64,000 nucleotides of DNA, taken from the NCBI RefSeq assembly GCF_003012745.1, contig NZ_PXYK01000006.1, positions 124,001-188,000 of the forward strand. Direction: 5' to 3'. Within the stretch, counting starts at the first letter, position 1, and each line of letters opens with the position of its first letter. The notes under the pieces were generated by a model. The model saw nothing but the letters and a program-made list of their open reading frames with translations. It was not told where the DNA came from and searched no databases. The position numbers were made by a program, and so were the translations under genes. Positions 7,716-16,630 of this stretch are shown here, piece by piece. The stretch comes from Kumtagia ephedrae. Its GTDB lineage: Bacteria > Pseudomonadota > Alphaproteobacteria > Rhizobiales > Rhizobiaceae.

Positions 7716-9152
7716 ATGACAACCGAGATCTTTGACGACGTGTCCTTCCAGGCAGTGCTCGACCGCTTCGCGAAAATCGTCGGCCCCGCGCATGCGCTGA
7801 CCGACGCCGCCGACATCGCGCCCTTCGTCACCGAGCATCGCGGCCTCTATCCCGGCCTGACGCGACTGGTGCTGAAGCCGGGCAGCGTCGAGGAGGTCGG
7901 CCGCATCCTGAAGCTCGGCAGCGAGACCGGGACGGCCATCGTGCCGCAGGGCGGCAACACCGGTCTGGTGGGCGGCGGCGTGCCTGACCGTTCCGGCCGG
8001 CAGGTGGTGCTGTCGCTGTCCAGGCTGAACCGCATCCGCGAGGTCGACACGCTCTCCAACACCATCACCGCCGAGGCCGGCGTGATCCTGCAGAGCCTGC
8101 ACGACGCGGCCGAGGCGGTGGACCGGCTGTTCCCGCTGTCGCTCGCCTCGCAAGGCTCCTGCGAGATCGGCGGCAATCTCTCCACCAATGCCGGCGGCAC
8201 GGCGGTGCTGGCCTATGGCAATGCGCGCGAACTCTGCCTCGGCGTCGAGGTGGTGCTGCCCACCGGCGAGATCTTCGACGATCTGCGCAAGCTGAAGAAG
8301 GACAATACCGGTTACGACCTGAAGAACCTGTTCGTCGGCGCGGAAGGCACGCTGGGCGTGATCACCGCGGCGGTGCTGAAGCTTTTCCCGAAGCCGCGCG
8401 GCAAGGAGGTGGCCTTTGCCGGGCTGGTCTCGCCGGAAGCGGCGCTCGACCTGCTCGGCCGCGCGCAGGAGCGCGCCGGCTCGGGACTCACCGCCTTCGA
8501 GCTGATCGGCGCGCGCCCGATCGAGTTCGCGCTGCGTCATCTGTCCGGGGGTGTCGCTCCGCTCGCCGATCAATGGCCCTGGTACGTGCTGATGGAGGTC
8601 TCCTCCAGCCGCTCGGCCGAGGAAGCCCGTGCGACGATCGAGGAAATCCTCGGCGAGGCGCTGGAGGCTGAGCTGGTCGGCGACGCGGTGATCGCCGCGA
8701 GCCTGGCGCAGGCCGCCGCCTTCTGGAAGCTGCGCGAGGACATTTCCGACGCGCAGAAGCCCGAGGGCGCCTCGATCAAGCACGACATCTCGGTGCCGGT
8801 CGCCTCGATCCCCGCCTTCATCGCGCGCGCGGCCGAGGCCGTCGCCTCGGTCAGCCCGCAGGCGCGCGTCGTCTGCTTCGGCCACATGGGCGACGGCAAC
8901 CTGCACTACAATGTGTCGCAGCCGGTAGGCGCCGACCCGAAGGAATATCTCGCCCTCTACAAGCCGATGAACAAGGCCGTGCACGATGTCGTGCGCGACC
9001 TCGGCGGCTCGATCTCGGCCGAGCACGGCATCGGGCAGATGAAGCGGGCCGAACTCGCCCTCACCGCCCCGCCCGTGGCACTGGACCTGATGCGGCGCGT
9101 CAAGGCCGCTTTCGACCCGGCCGGGATCATGAATCCGGGCAAGGTGATCTGA
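7716..9152 (+). CDS. FAD-binding oxidoreductase, GlcD / D-2-hydroxyglutarate dehydrogenase type
   Basis: The 478 residues carry an N-terminal PCMH-type FAD domain (PQGGNTGLVGGGVPD at about 86-100, GSCEIGGNLSTNAGGT at about 146-161, GAEGTLGVITAAVLKLF at about 208-224) and a FAD-oxidase C domain with FGHMGDGNLHYN and SAEHGIGQMKR, which carry metal- and substrate-binding residues. Such enzymes oxidise D-2-hydroxyacids (D-lactate, glycolate or D-2-hydroxyglutarate) and pass electrons to quinone or an electron-transfer flavoprotein. The exact substrate is not decidable from sequence alone. It follows the Sua5 gene with a 3-base gap, an arrangement I have seen in other Rhizobiales. Confidence 0.9.
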   Translation: MTTEIFDDVSFQAVLDRFAKIVGPAHALTDAADIAPFVTEHRGLYPGLTRLVLKPGSVEEVGRILKLGSETGTAIVPQGGNTGLVGGGVPDRSGRQVVLSLSRLNRIREVDTLSNTITAEAGVILQSLHDAAEAVDRLFPLSLASQGSCEIGGNLSTNAGGTAVLAYGNARELCLGVEVVLPTGEIFDDLRKLKKDNTGYDLKNLFVGAEGTLGVITAAVLKLFPKPRGKEVAFAGLVSPEAALDLLGRAQERAGSGLTAFELIGARPIEFALRHLSGGVAPLADQWPWYVLMEVSSSRSAEEARATIEEILGEALEAELVGDAVIAASLAQAAAFWKLREDISDAQKPEGASIKHDISVPVASIPAFIARAAEAVASVSPQARVVCFGHMGDGNLHYNVSQPVGADPKEYLALYKPMNKAVHDVVRDLGGSISAEHGIGQMKRAELALTAPPVALDLMRRVKAAFDPAGIMNPGKVI

Positions 9153-9203
9153 GGGATCCGCTTCCGTGCCCTCGGGGCTCTGACAAGGGGCTTTGCACAG
9201 ATT

Positions 9204-9311
9204 TCACCGCACCGGCGGCACCGGGATCGGCCCGGTCGGCGGCACCGGTGTCGGCGTCGGGTCGGGCGCAGGATCGGGATCGGGAAACGGTCTGGGCGGG
9301 TTCGATTGCAT
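9204..9311 (-). CDS. Small proline-rich peptide (35 residues)
   Basis: The minus strand has a near-perfect Shine-Dalgarno, AAAGGAGG, ending 5 bases before an ATG (complement of 9309-9311). The 36-codon frame ends in TGA at 9204-9206. The peptide starts MQSNPPRPFPDPDPAP and continues as alternating Pro with Asp, Thr, Val, Gly or Ile, ending PVPPVR. There is no signal peptide or membrane helix. The repeated GGCACCGG and GGATCGGG seen on the plus strand are simply its codons. It lies alone in a 406-base gap. The strong SD supports translation; function is unknown. Confidence 0.55.
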   Translation of the reverse strand: MQSNPPRPFPDPDPAPDPTPTPVPPTGPIPVPPVR

Positions 9312-9558
9312 CGGGACCTCCTTTGCGCTCAAACGTCCTGCCCACGCCCCGGTTCCGCCGCACCTCCCCGACGCAGGATCGATCGCCCCGGCTTGGCCGC
9401 CCCGAAGCGTCGCGGGACCGGCAGCGAAACTGCGACTGCCTGCTGCTAAGGCTTTCGAGGCGCTCGGCCCGCCCTGTCTCTTGACTGTCGCGCCGATGCC
9501 GGCCTAGCATCTCGCAGATGCGAAGGCATCCCTTCGCAAGCGCGAGAGAGGCGGCCGT

Positions 9559-10263
9559 ATGATCCTGGTGGGTGGCAGCCATGCAACGGCGATACGTCAG
9601 GCGGCCCGGTCGATGGGTGTCGACCTGAACTTCCACGTCTTTCACCGCAACTCCCCGCTCTGGCCATCCGGAAAAGAGCTGTTCCAGCCGGAATTCCTGG
9701 CAGAGTTCAACGGTCTCGAAGGCACCATCTTCTCGTCGCTGGGCGGCAACAGCCACAACGTCATGGGCTTGATCGAGCACCGGGCTCCCTTCGACTTCGT
9801 CCACCCCAGGATCAAGACCAAGGCCAAGACCGACGATGACAGGACCTGGGTGCCGTTTTCGGCCGTCAAGCAGAGCATCGAGCAGACCGCCGGAACATTC
9901 CTGCGGCTCCTGCAGGGCTTTGCGGAACGCTATCCCGGACGCGTGGTCCACCTGCAGTCGCCACCGCAGATCGAGGACGAGACCTTCATTCGCCAGGGTA
10001 TCGTGGACAAGGGAACGGATGCCAGAAAGACCGGGCTGGCAAAATTCGGCATCGCCCCCGCCGCCCTGCGGTACAAGCTGTGGCGGCTCAACTCGGAGAT
10101 ATTCGAAGAAAGGTGCGCCGAACTCGGGGTCAAGTTCGTTCCCGTGCCGTCTGCCTCGATAACGCGGTCGGGCTTCCTGAAGCGGAAATATTGGGGCGAC
10201 CCGACGCACGCCAACGCCGCCTACGGCAAGCTCGTCCTCGAACAGATGAGGCAGCACGCGTGA
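9559..10263 (+). CDS. SGNH/GDSL-like hydrolase family protein
   Basis: This 234-residue protein is not closely recognised. Several blocks resemble the SGNH hydrolase fold: MILVGGSHA at the N-terminus in place of GDS, SSLGGNSHN at about residue 55 where the GxND block would be, and DPTHANAAYGKL near the C-terminus, which fits the DxxH catalytic pair. The usual N-terminal catalytic Ser is therefore in a GGSH context. Its stop overlaps the GTG start of the following GSCFA gene by 4 bases, and GSCFA proteins belong to the same superfamily. An acyl-ester or O-acetyl transfer/hydrolysis role on a surface glycan is plausible but inferred. Confidence 0.6.
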   Translation: MILVGGSHATAIRQAARSMGVDLNFHVFHRNSPLWPSGKELFQPEFLAEFNGLEGTIFSSLGGNSHNVMGLIEHRAPFDFVHPRIKTKAKTDDDRTWVPFSAVKQSIEQTAGTFLRLLQGFAERYPGRVVHLQSPPQIEDETFIRQGIVDKGTDARKTGLAKFGIAPAALRYKLWRLNSEIFEERCAELGVKFVPVPSASITRSGFLKRKYWGDPTHANAAYGKLVLEQMRQHA

Positions 10264-11321
10264 CACATCCCTACAGGAATGCGCCCGACTACCGACGCTG
10301 GAGCCGGGCGATGGGAGGTCTCGCCGGCGAGGCCGTCGATCCCGTCGTGTCGTTCCCCTTCAGGGTCGGCAGAACCGAGCGGGTCGTGACCGCCGGGAGC
10401 TGCTTCGCCCAGCATATCGCCCGCTATCTCACCGAGCAGGGCTTCAACCATTACATCGCCGAGCGGCCGCACACGGTCCTGAGGGAAGAGGTCGCAAGAG
10501 AACACAATTACGGCATGTTCTCGGCCCGGTACGGAAACATCTATACGGCCCGCCAGCTGCGGCAGCTTCTGCAGCGCGCGCATGGCCGCTTCGTGCCGAA
10601 GGAGGAGTACTGGCTGAAGGGAGAACGGTATCTCGATCCGTTTCGTCCGCAGATCAATCCCGGCGGCTTCCATTCCCTGGAGGAGCTTCGCCGCGACCGC
10701 AAGCAGCATCTGGAGCGGGTGCTTCACGCGTTCAAGGCCGCTCGCGTGTTCGTCTTCACGCTCGGGCTGACCGAGGCGTGGGTCGACCGCGAGGACGGAG
10801 CCGTCTTCCCGATCTGCCCGGGGGTGGAGGGCGGCACGTTCAGCCCGGACCGCTACGCATTCGTCAACTTCTCCCTCGCCGAAGTCCTCCTGGACATGAA
10901 ATTGGCGATCCAGGCGCTGCGGCGCCTCAATCCGAAACTCAAGATCATCCTCACGGTCTCGCCCGTTCCCCTGGCGGCGACGGCCGAGGACCGCCATGTC
11001 CTGGTGTCGACGACGCTGTCGAAGAGCGTGCTGCGCGTCGCCGCCGACACGCTGTCGCGCGAGATCGCCAACGTCGCCTATTTCCCGTCCTACGAGATCA
11101 TCACGGGCAACCATGCCCAGGGGCGGTACTTCGACCGGGACCTGCGCTCCGTGACCGAGGAGGGCGTGCGCCACGTCATGAGGCTGTTCTTCCAGCACGC
11201 CGCGGAAGAGGGCGAGGCACCGGTCCCCGCCAAAGCGCCCAGCGCCCGGTTGCGCGAGGAAGATGCCGCCCGGGAGGTGGCCGAAGTCCTCTGCGACGAG
11301 GCCTTGCTCGATCCGACCTGA
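10260..11321 (+). CDS. GSCFA-domain protein
   Basis: The 353-residue product has the family-defining motif as AGSCFAQHIARYL at about residues 41-53, with the conserved NYGMFSARYGNIYTARQL and FVFTLGLTEAWVD blocks after it; this is a complete GSCFA domain. GSCFA proteins are SGNH-superfamily relatives thought to act as acyl hydrolases or transferases and are often found near polysaccharide genes. GTG at 10260 is chosen because it overlaps the upstream stop (GTGA) and the domain starts shortly after; the frame is open for 60 codons further upstream. The C-terminal 50 residues are charged and variable. Confidence 0.85.
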   Translation: MTHPYRNAPDYRRWSRAMGGLAGEAVDPVVSFPFRVGRTERVVTAGSCFAQHIARYLTEQGFNHYIAERPHTVLREEVAREHNYGMFSARYGNIYTARQLRQLLQRAHGRFVPKEEYWLKGERYLDPFRPQINPGGFHSLEELRRDRKQHLERVLHAFKAARVFVFTLGLTEAWVDREDGAVFPICPGVEGGTFSPDRYAFVNFSLAEVLLDMKLAIQALRRLNPKLKIILTVSPVPLAATAEDRHVLVSTTLSKSVLRVAADTLSREIANVAYFPSYEIITGNHAQGRYFDRDLRSVTEEGVRHVMRLFFQHAAEEGEAPVPAKAPSARLREEDAAREVAEVLCDEALLDPT

Positions 11322-11360
11322 TCCGGCGCCGGCACCAGCTGCCGTCGCTTCGGTGTTCAG

Positions 11361-11380
11361 GCGCATGCCATGGCATGCGC
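11361..11380. other. Perfect 20-bp palindrome
   Basis: GCGCATGCCA is followed without spacer by its exact reverse complement. It lies 39 bases past the GSCFA stop, in a 290-base gap before the DUF6101 gene. There is no T-run, so it is not a simple intrinsic terminator. It could be a protein-binding site. Apart from this site, the gap shows only an AT-richer stretch (about 11405-11510) that could hold the promoter of the next gene. Confidence 0.45.
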
Positions 11381-11611
11381 TCGTGAGCGGCGTTCTGCTC
11401 GCGCATTTAACCTCCCGTTGAGATGGATTTCCCAATCCTTGCGGTGGGTTGCATTCCGCTAACCATCGGCCGGATCAGGGAAAATTTAACCGATTTCCTT
11501 AAGCGGGCAGGTAAACCCGCCGCGCTATTGTCTTGCTCATAAAGAACCCGGCCAACCGGGACAGGGAGACCGGAACACCGGCTCTCGAGAGCGACAGGAA
11601 GGCAGTCAAAA

Positions 11612-12184
11612 ATGAGCACGAGCACCCGACTGATGCCAGTCTGGGCGGGACGCAACATGCGCCTCGACCCCTCCCGCTTGCCGCAGGTGGTGAGCTACGC
11701 CAGCCGCGACGACCTCGGCGACGTCACCTTCACCATCGACCGCCGCGGCGCCGTGCTGCGCCGGCGGCTCGACCGCAGCGGCCTGCCGGTGACGGTGGCG
11801 CTGCCGGCGCGCGCCTTTCTCGGCGTGGCGGCCCGCGCCATGGAGGACGAGACGGGCACCGTCACGGTGACGCTTGAGCTCCTGCACCGCGACCCCATGC
11901 TGTCGGTGCCGCTGCTGGTCGCCGACGATCTCGAGGACGTGGCCGCCGACTGGCGCGCCTGGTCGGACGCCTACGGGCTGCCGATGCTGCTGGTCGAGGC
12001 CGACGGCGTCGCCCGCACGCTGGAGGAATCGCTCGGCGCCGCGATCAGGGCGCTGCCGCCGCAGGCGCGGCGCCAGGGGCGCGCCACCCGGGCGCGCCGG
12101 CCGCGCTTCCTGGTGCGCCGCAAGGCCGGCGACCTCGGCCTGCGCCTGGTGGTCGAGGGGCACGAGATCATCGCGCCGTTCTGA
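11612..12184 (+). CDS. DUF6101 family protein
   Basis: The 190-residue product begins with a WAGRNMRLDPSRLPQ block, followed by the RGAVLRRRLDRSGLPVTVALPARAFLGVAAR stretch that I associate with the Rhizobiales family DUF6101. The C-terminal third is very basic (ARRQGRATRARRPRFLVRRK) and ends in IIAPF. No signal peptide or membrane helix is visible. Function is unknown. A strong bidirectional terminator lies 46 bases downstream, shared with the convergent atp operon. Confidence 0.7.
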   Translation: MSTSTRLMPVWAGRNMRLDPSRLPQVVSYASRDDLGDVTFTIDRRGAVLRRRLDRSGLPVTVALPARAFLGVAARAMEDETGTVTVTLELLHRDPMLSVPLLVADDLEDVAADWRAWSDAYGLPMLLVEADGVARTLEESLGAAIRALPPQARRQGRATRARRPRFLVRRKAGDLGLRLVVEGHEIIAPF

Positions 12185-12229
12185 GGCCGAACCGGCGGTG
12201 TCACACGCAAATCACCGCCGGATCACAAC

Positions 12230-12258
12230 AAAAAGCCGCCGGAATCCGGCGGCTTTTT
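12230..12258. terminator. Bidirectional intrinsic terminator
   Basis: AAAAAGCCGCCGG, a 3-base loop (AAT) and CCGGCGGCTTTTT form a perfect hairpin with an A-run on one side and a T-run on the other. It sits between the stop of the DUF6101 gene (plus strand) and the stop of atpF (minus strand) and can end both transcripts. Confidence 0.9.
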
Positions 12259-12281
12259 GTATCTGCTAACCGAAAAAGCGA

Positions 12282-12761
12282 TCAGTTCAGGCGGGTTTTC
12301 AGCGCGTCGAGCGAGGATTTGAACAACTCGCCGCCGACCTTCTGGTCGACCTTGCCCGCGAGCACGGTCCGCGCCGCCTCGACGGCGATATCGACCGCCC
12401 TGGCGCGCACCTCGTTGACGGCGTCGCGCTCGGCCTGGCCGATCTTCTGCTCGGCCAGCGCGGCGCGGCGCGTCACATAATCCTCGGTCTTCTGCTTGGC
12501 CTCGGCGACGAGCTGGCCGGCCTCGCGCTTGGCGTGCTCGACGATCTCGGCCGCTTCCTTCTCGGCTTCCTTGCGCTTGCGCTGGTACTCGGCCAGGAGC
12601 TGCTGCGCCTCTTCGCGCAGGCGGCGGGCTTCCTCCAGCTCGGCCTTGATCTTCTCGGCGCGGGCGTCGAGCGACTTGCCGACCGTGCCCGGCACCTTCA
12701 TGTAGAAGATGAGGGCCAGGAAGAGGACGAGGGCTACGGTGGCCCAGAATGTGGCGTCCAT
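12282..12761 (-). CDS. atpF: F0F1 ATP synthase subunit b
   Basis: This is the peripheral-stalk subunit of the ATP synthase. The 159 residues are an N-terminal membrane helix (FWATVALVLFLALIFYM, residues 5-21) followed by a long charged coiled coil rich in Glu, Lys and Ala, as expected for b. It is the last gene of the minus-strand order atpI-atpB-atpE-atpF'-atpF, 11 bases after the b' gene, and is followed by the strong terminator at 12230. Together with b' it makes the heterodimeric stator of alphaproteobacteria. The F1 genes are not in this window, also normal for Rhizobiales. Confidence 0.96.
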   Translation of the reverse strand: MDATFWATVALVLFLALIFYMKVPGTVGKSLDARAEKIKAELEEARRLREEAQQLLAEYQRKRKEAEKEAAEIVEHAKREAGQLVAEAKQKTEDYVTRRAALAEQKIGQAERDAVNEVRARAVDIAVEAARTVLAGKVDQKVGGELFKSSLDALKTRLN

Positions 12762-12772
12762 GATCCGCTCCC

Positions 12773-13435
12773 TCAGCCTTGCGCCGACTTCACGGCCGCG
12801 GCGACCGCGGCCTTGTCGACGGTCCCGCCGACCAGCTCGCGCACGATGGCGGTTGCCGTGTCCTCGGCGATGGTGCCGACTTCGTTCATGGCCTTGCCCT
12901 TGATCGCGGCGATGCTGGCCTCGGCCTCTCCGAGACGGCGATCCAGATCGGCCTCGACGCGCTTGCGCTCGGCCTCCGCGTCGGCCCGCGCCTTGTCGCG
13001 CGCCTGCTGGCCGATCGTGTTGGCGTTGGCCTTGGCCTCGGCCAGTTCCTGCTCATAGGCGGCGACGGCCGCGTCGGCCTCGCCCTTCATGCGGGCAGCC
13101 TGATCGAGATCCTGGGCGATGCGGTCGCTCCGCACCTCGAGGATGCCGCCGATGCGCGGCAGCACGACCTTCTTCAGGAACAGGTAGAAAAGCCCGAAGG
13201 TGATCGCCAGCCACAGGAGCTGCGACGGGAAGGTCGATGAATCGAACGGCGGAAACAGGTCCGAGCCGTGGTCGGCGCCGGTTTCGGTATGAGCCCCGCC
13301 TGCCGGATGCGCCTGGCCCTCGGGATGGGCTTCTCCGATCGGATGCGCTTCGCCCGCCGGGTGCGTCCCGCCTTGCGTATGAGCTTCGCCTTCCGCCGGG
13401 GCGGTTTCCTGAGCGTAGCCAGGTGTCACAAACAT
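12773..13435 (-). CDS. atpG: F0F1 ATP synthase subunit b', with His-rich N-terminal repeats
   Basis: This is the second b-type stalk subunit (b', also called AtpF2 or AtpG). The membrane helix is at about residues 72-88 ([17 protein letters not shown]) and a coiled coil follows. The 220 residues exceed the usual 160-200. The extra part is residues 10-55, a run of short repeats of the form GEAHPxG/GxAHPxG with seven His residues, after a YAQ motif that resembles a signal cleavage site. This region would lie on the periplasmic side. Metal binding is possible but inferred. The C-terminal dimerisation helix is normal. Confidence 0.94.
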   Translation of the reverse strand: MFVTPGYAQETAPAEGEAHTQGGTHPAGEAHPIGEAHPEGQAHPAGGAHTETGADHGSDLFPPFDSSTFPSQLLWLAITFGLFYLFLKKVVLPRIGGILEVRSDRIAQDLDQAARMKGEADAAVAAYEQELAEAKANANTIGQQARDKARADAEAERKRVEADLDRRLGEAEASIAAIKGKAMNEVGTIAEDTATAIVRELVGGTVDKAAVAAAVKSAQG

Positions 13436-13496
13436 CTTCTTCCCCTGTCCGGAACCGGCCGCGCCATGCGGCCGGCAACATCTTCACCCGAAAAGA

Positions 13497-13721
13497 TCAG
13501 GTGAAGAGGAGCAGGAGGGCGACGAGCAGCGAGAAGATGCCCAGCGCTTCCGTCACGGCGAAGCCGAAGATCAGGCGGCCGAACTGGCCGTCGGCGGCCG
13601 ACGGATTGCGCAGCGCGCCCGCCAGATAATTGCCGAAAATGGTGCCCAGGCCGATACCGGCGCCGCCCATGCCGAGGCAGGCGATACCCGCGCCGATCGC
13701 CTTTGCTGCATCTACTTCCAT
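13497..13721 (-). CDS. atpE: F0F1 ATP synthase subunit c
   Basis: This is the ring-forming proteolipid of the proton-driven rotor. The 74 residues form two membrane helices joined by the polar RNPSA loop (residues 38-42). The first helix carries the glycine-rich [10 protein letters not shown] packing motif, and the second holds the proton-carrying Glu in [10 protein letters not shown] (about residue 58). Length and sequence are typical of alphaproteobacteria. It lies between atpB and atpF' in the F0 operon. Confidence 0.97.
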   Translation of the reverse strand: MEVDAAKAIGAGIACLGMGGAGIGLGTIFGNYLAGALRNPSAADGQFGRLIFGFAVTEALGIFSLLVALLLLFT

Positions 13722-13791
13722 GTCAAACTCCTTGTGGATCGTAATCCGGTTGAGAAAATCTACGAGAGCGGCGCGCGCCGCCGGTTCGTCC

Positions 13792-14541
13792 TTAGTGGCT
13801 GGGGTGCAGCGCGTCGTTCAGGTACATGCAGGTCAGCACGGCGAAGACGTAGGCCTGCAGGAACGCCACGAGGAATTCGAGGGCGGTGATGGCGACCGTC
13901 ATGATCAGCGGCAGGATGGCGCCGAAGACGCCGACCGCGCCGAACGCGCTGAGCGAGGTGACAAAGCCCGCGAAGACCTTCAGCGTGATGTGGCCGGCGA
14001 GCATGTTGGCGAACAGACGGACCGAGAGGCTGATCGGCCGCGACAGGAACGAGATCACCTCGATCAGCACGACCAGCGGCACGAGGATGCCCGGCACGCC
14101 CTGCGGCACGAACAGTTTCAGAAAGCCGAAACCGTGCTTCATGAAGCCGTAGACGATCACCGTGCCGATCACCAGCAGCGCCAGGGCGAAGGTGACGATG
14201 ATGTGGCTGGTGACGGTGAAGAAATAGGGGAACAGGCCGAGCAGGTTCGCGACCAGCACGAACATGAACAGCGAAAACACCATCGGGAAGAACTTCATGC
14301 CGTGCGAGCCGGCGGCGTCGCGCAACATGTTGGCGACGAACTCGTAGGACATTTCCGACAGCGACTGCAGCCGGCTCGGCACCAGGCCGCGGCTCGACGT
14401 CGTCAGATAGAGGAAGGCGCCGGAGACGGCGACCGTCGCCACCATGAAGGCGGAGGAATTGGTGAATGAGAAGTCCATGCCGCCGATCTCGATCGGAATC
14501 AGCTTCGCGATCTGGAACTGATGGATCGGATCGTTGGCCAT
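13792..14541 (-). CDS. atpB: F0F1 ATP synthase subunit a
   Basis: This is the stator channel subunit that passes protons to the c-ring. The 249 residues start at [11 protein letters not shown], the usual family start; the frame is open 28 codons further upstream, but that part is not conserved and would run almost to the atpI stop. Five to six membrane helices are visible. The essential Arg is in [15 protein letters not shown] (about residue 165), followed by the last helix with [14 protein letters not shown]. It is in the atpI-B-E-F'-F operon. Confidence 0.96.
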   Translation of the reverse strand: MANDPIHQFQIAKLIPIEIGGMDFSFTNSSAFMVATVAVSGAFLYLTTSSRGLVPSRLQSLSEMSYEFVANMLRDAAGSHGMKFFPMVFSLFMFVLVANLLGLFPYFFTVTSHIIVTFALALLVIGTVIVYGFMKHGFGFLKLFVPQGVPGILVPLVVLIEVISFLSRPISLSVRLFANMLAGHITLKVFAGFVTSLSAFGAVGVFGAILPLIMTVAITALEFLVAFLQAYVFAVLTCMYLNDALHPSH

Positions 14542-14581
14542 TCGGCCCCCCTCGGCTTGCGGCGCAGCGCGCCAGTCAAAT

Positions 14582-14983
14582 TCAATCCTCGCGGCGGTCC
14601 GGGGTTGGCACCCTGGCGCCTGCATCGGCGATCTTTCCCGCCGACCGCATCACGTTGAGCACGCCGGCGGCAAACCCGAGCAGCAGGAACACGATCAGTC
14701 CCCAGGGCGAGGTTCCGGCCAACCGGTCGATGAACCAGCCAAGGCCGGCTCCAACCGCCACTCCGGCGATGAATTCGCTCGACAGCCTTAGCGCCTGGCC
14801 GTAGCCGACCGCGCCAGACGATCTGGCTGCATTCCCCGTGTCGCCCTCGCCGCGGCCGCGCGCCGCAAGCGATGCTTCGAGCCTTTGCCTTCGGCGCTCC
14901 AGCTCGTCGTCCGCAGCATGCTGCGGGTCGCCGCTTCCGGGTCCGGTTCTTCCGGCTTTACCTGGCTTTTTTTCGCCAGCCAC
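14582..14983 (-). CDS. atpI: ATP synthase protein I (AtpI/AtpQ family)
   Basis: This is the first gene of the F0 operon. The C-terminal half has two membrane helices ([20 protein letters not shown] and [20 protein letters not shown]), the AtpI signature; family members help assemble the c-ring or act as Mg2+ transport factors. The N-terminal 60 residues are charged and disordered. GTG at 14983 is chosen because GAGGGG precedes it by 5 bases, giving 133 residues; the frame stays open to an ATG at 15085 without a clear ribosome site. A 41-base gap separates it from atpB. Confidence 0.85.
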   Translation of the reverse strand: MAGEKKPGKAGRTGPGSGDPQHAADDELERRRQRLEASLAARGRGEGDTGNAARSSGAVGYGQALRLSSEFIAGVAVGAGLGWFIDRLAGTSPWGLIVFLLLGFAAGVLNVMRSAGKIADAGARVPTPDRRED

Positions 14984-15211
14984 CGCAACCCCCTCGCCCG
15001 GACGGGAGCTCGTGTCCGTCCGCTTCAAAGTCGCCGGCAACATAGTTAGAGGCCCTGCCCCCGTCAAGCCGCGTCGGGACTTCACAGCAGTTGTATTTTC
15101 CTGATATGATTCAATGGCTTGCTCGGGTGCGACATCCTGACCCGCGATTTCGGCAGCCGTGTCGGCGCCGGATCGGGCAAAAGCCGTGGTCGACGCGCCC
15201 TTGGAGAGTCG

Positions 15212-16513
15212 TCAGCTCCAGCCGCCGCCATAGGTGCGGTAGAAGATGTGCAGGCCGATCTTGGTCATCTTCTGCATGGCGCGCGCCCAGCCCGGGCTCA
15301 CATATTCGGCGTAATAATGCGTCGCGGAGCCGACCTCCTGAATGAATATCTTTCCAGCCGTGACCGCCATCGCCACTTCCTGGGCGCGGCGGTAGTGGCC
15401 GGGGCTGAGTATGCGGTCCTTCTTGCCGTCGCAGGCGAAGGAGAACTGGCAGCGGTTGAACCAGGAATCGTTCTGATAGACGACGCCGCAGATCGTCTTC
15501 GGATAGGTGGGGTTGCGCACCCGGTTCAGCACCACCTGGGCGACGGCCGCCTGCCCGCGCAAGGATTCGCCGCGCGCCTCGAAATAGACGGCGCTGGCGA
15601 GGCATTGCTGCTCCTTGTCGGAGAATACCGAAGCCGGCAGCGGCTGCTGCATCCAGGCGTGGTCGCCCTCGGCGAGCGGCGGCACGAAGCGCCCGTCATT
15701 GGGATCGTCGTTCAGCAGCGCCTCGAAGGGCGAGGCGCTGGCATAGTCGGGCTCGCGCGCCGCATAGGCGGTGGCCAGGACGTCGGCCTTGTCGCTGGTG
15801 ACCAGGTCGGCGAGATAGGCGGGAATCGCAGGGTCCGGCTTCTTCGCCTCCTTGACGTAGAAGGCGGTGGCGATCTGGATCTCCTTGCCTTTGATGTCGG
15901 GCTTGGCGAAGGCCATCTTCAGCTCGGGCTCGATCGTGGGCCTCAGCAGCATCGAGGTGCGCTCGAGGATCGAGCCGGCATTGAAGAATTTCGGCGGGGC
16001 CACCGGCGCGACATTGACGATGCGGCCCTTCTTGTCGGCGCGGTTGATGCGATCCTCGTCCGGAAGCGCAGCGGCGGCACCGACCTTGCCGCGGAAAGCC
16101 ACCGCGCCGATGCCGGGCGCGGACATGCCGGAGCCGGAGATCGTTCCGGTAACGTCCGTATCGGTGAAAGGCATCTCGGCGGCATGCACCGAGCCGGCGA
16201 CCGCCTTCTCGACATAGCCGCTCCAGCGCGTCGACCCGGCCTCGGTGCCGGAGACCATGCTGGCCATGTCCTGGTAGGCGACGCTGGTGGGGAAGCCGAG
16301 CCAGATGCCGGTTCCCACGACCAGCGCAGGCAGCACCGCCAGCCGGGGCACGAGGCGCGGCAGCGACCGCGCCGCCCGCCGCGCCATGCCGCCCGCGGCG
16401 ACGCCCAGCGCCCGTGCCGCGCGGGCGCCGGCGACCAGACAGGAAATGACAATGAGAAGGGTCTTCGCGACCAAGGCAACGGCAAACCGTCGCGACACAA
16501 GATGTCGAAACAA
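15212..16513 (-). CDS. Cell wall hydrolase, SleB type
   Basis: The C-terminal 130 residues are a Hydrolase_2/SleB domain (CLASAVYFEARGESLRGQAAVAQVVLNRV, then CDGKKDRI and ATHYYAEYVSPGWA), a family that cleaves peptidoglycan at N-acetylmuramic acid. The Glu of YFEARGE is the probable catalytic acid. The N-terminus has a membrane helix (about residues 10-32) and a second hydrophobic stretch near 65, so the enzyme is membrane-anchored with the domain in the periplasm. A long linker lies between. TTG at 16513 has GGAGAG 6 bases upstream; another TTG at 16540 is in frame. The gene is monocistronic, upstream of atpI. Confidence 0.88.
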   Translation of the reverse strand: MFRHLVSRRFAVALVAKTLLIVISCLVAGARAARALGVAAGGMARRAARSLPRLVPRLAVLPALVVGTGIWLGFPTSVAYQDMASMVSGTEAGSTRWSGYVEKAVAGSVHAAEMPFTDTDVTGTISGSGMSAPGIGAVAFRGKVGAAAALPDEDRINRADKKGRIVNVAPVAPPKFFNAGSILERTSMLLRPTIEPELKMAFAKPDIKGKEIQIATAFYVKEAKKPDPAIPAYLADLVTSDKADVLATAYAAREPDYASASPFEALLNDDPNDGRFVPPLAEGDHAWMQQPLPASVFSDKEQQCLASAVYFEARGESLRGQAAVAQVVLNRVRNPTYPKTICGVVYQNDSWFNRCQFSFACDGKKDRILSPGHYRRAQEVAMAVTAGKIFIQEVGSATHYYAEYVSPGWARAMQKMTKIGLHIFYRTYGGGWS

Positions 16514-16630
16514 GACTGACTCTCCAGGACGCAACAGCAACCCACCGGAGAGCGAGAGTGATGCATTAACCTTGATGGACGGTTAACAGGCGGGGTGAGG
16601 CGGGAATGAGGCGGCTGCCAGCCGCAACGA

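Noticed and set aside
6669-9026. Long open frame of 785 codons on the minus strand
   Set aside because: It is the antisense shadow of tsaC and the FAD dehydrogenase, made of Arg/His/Gln/Gly-rich unconserved sequence. Both plus-strand genes have clear family motifs and ribosome sites.
9210-9300. Short direct repeats (GGCACCGG, GGATCGGG) that could suggest a CRISPR or minisatellite
   Set aside because: Unit length and spacing are irregular, and the repeats are explained by the Pro codons of the small minus-strand peptide gene.
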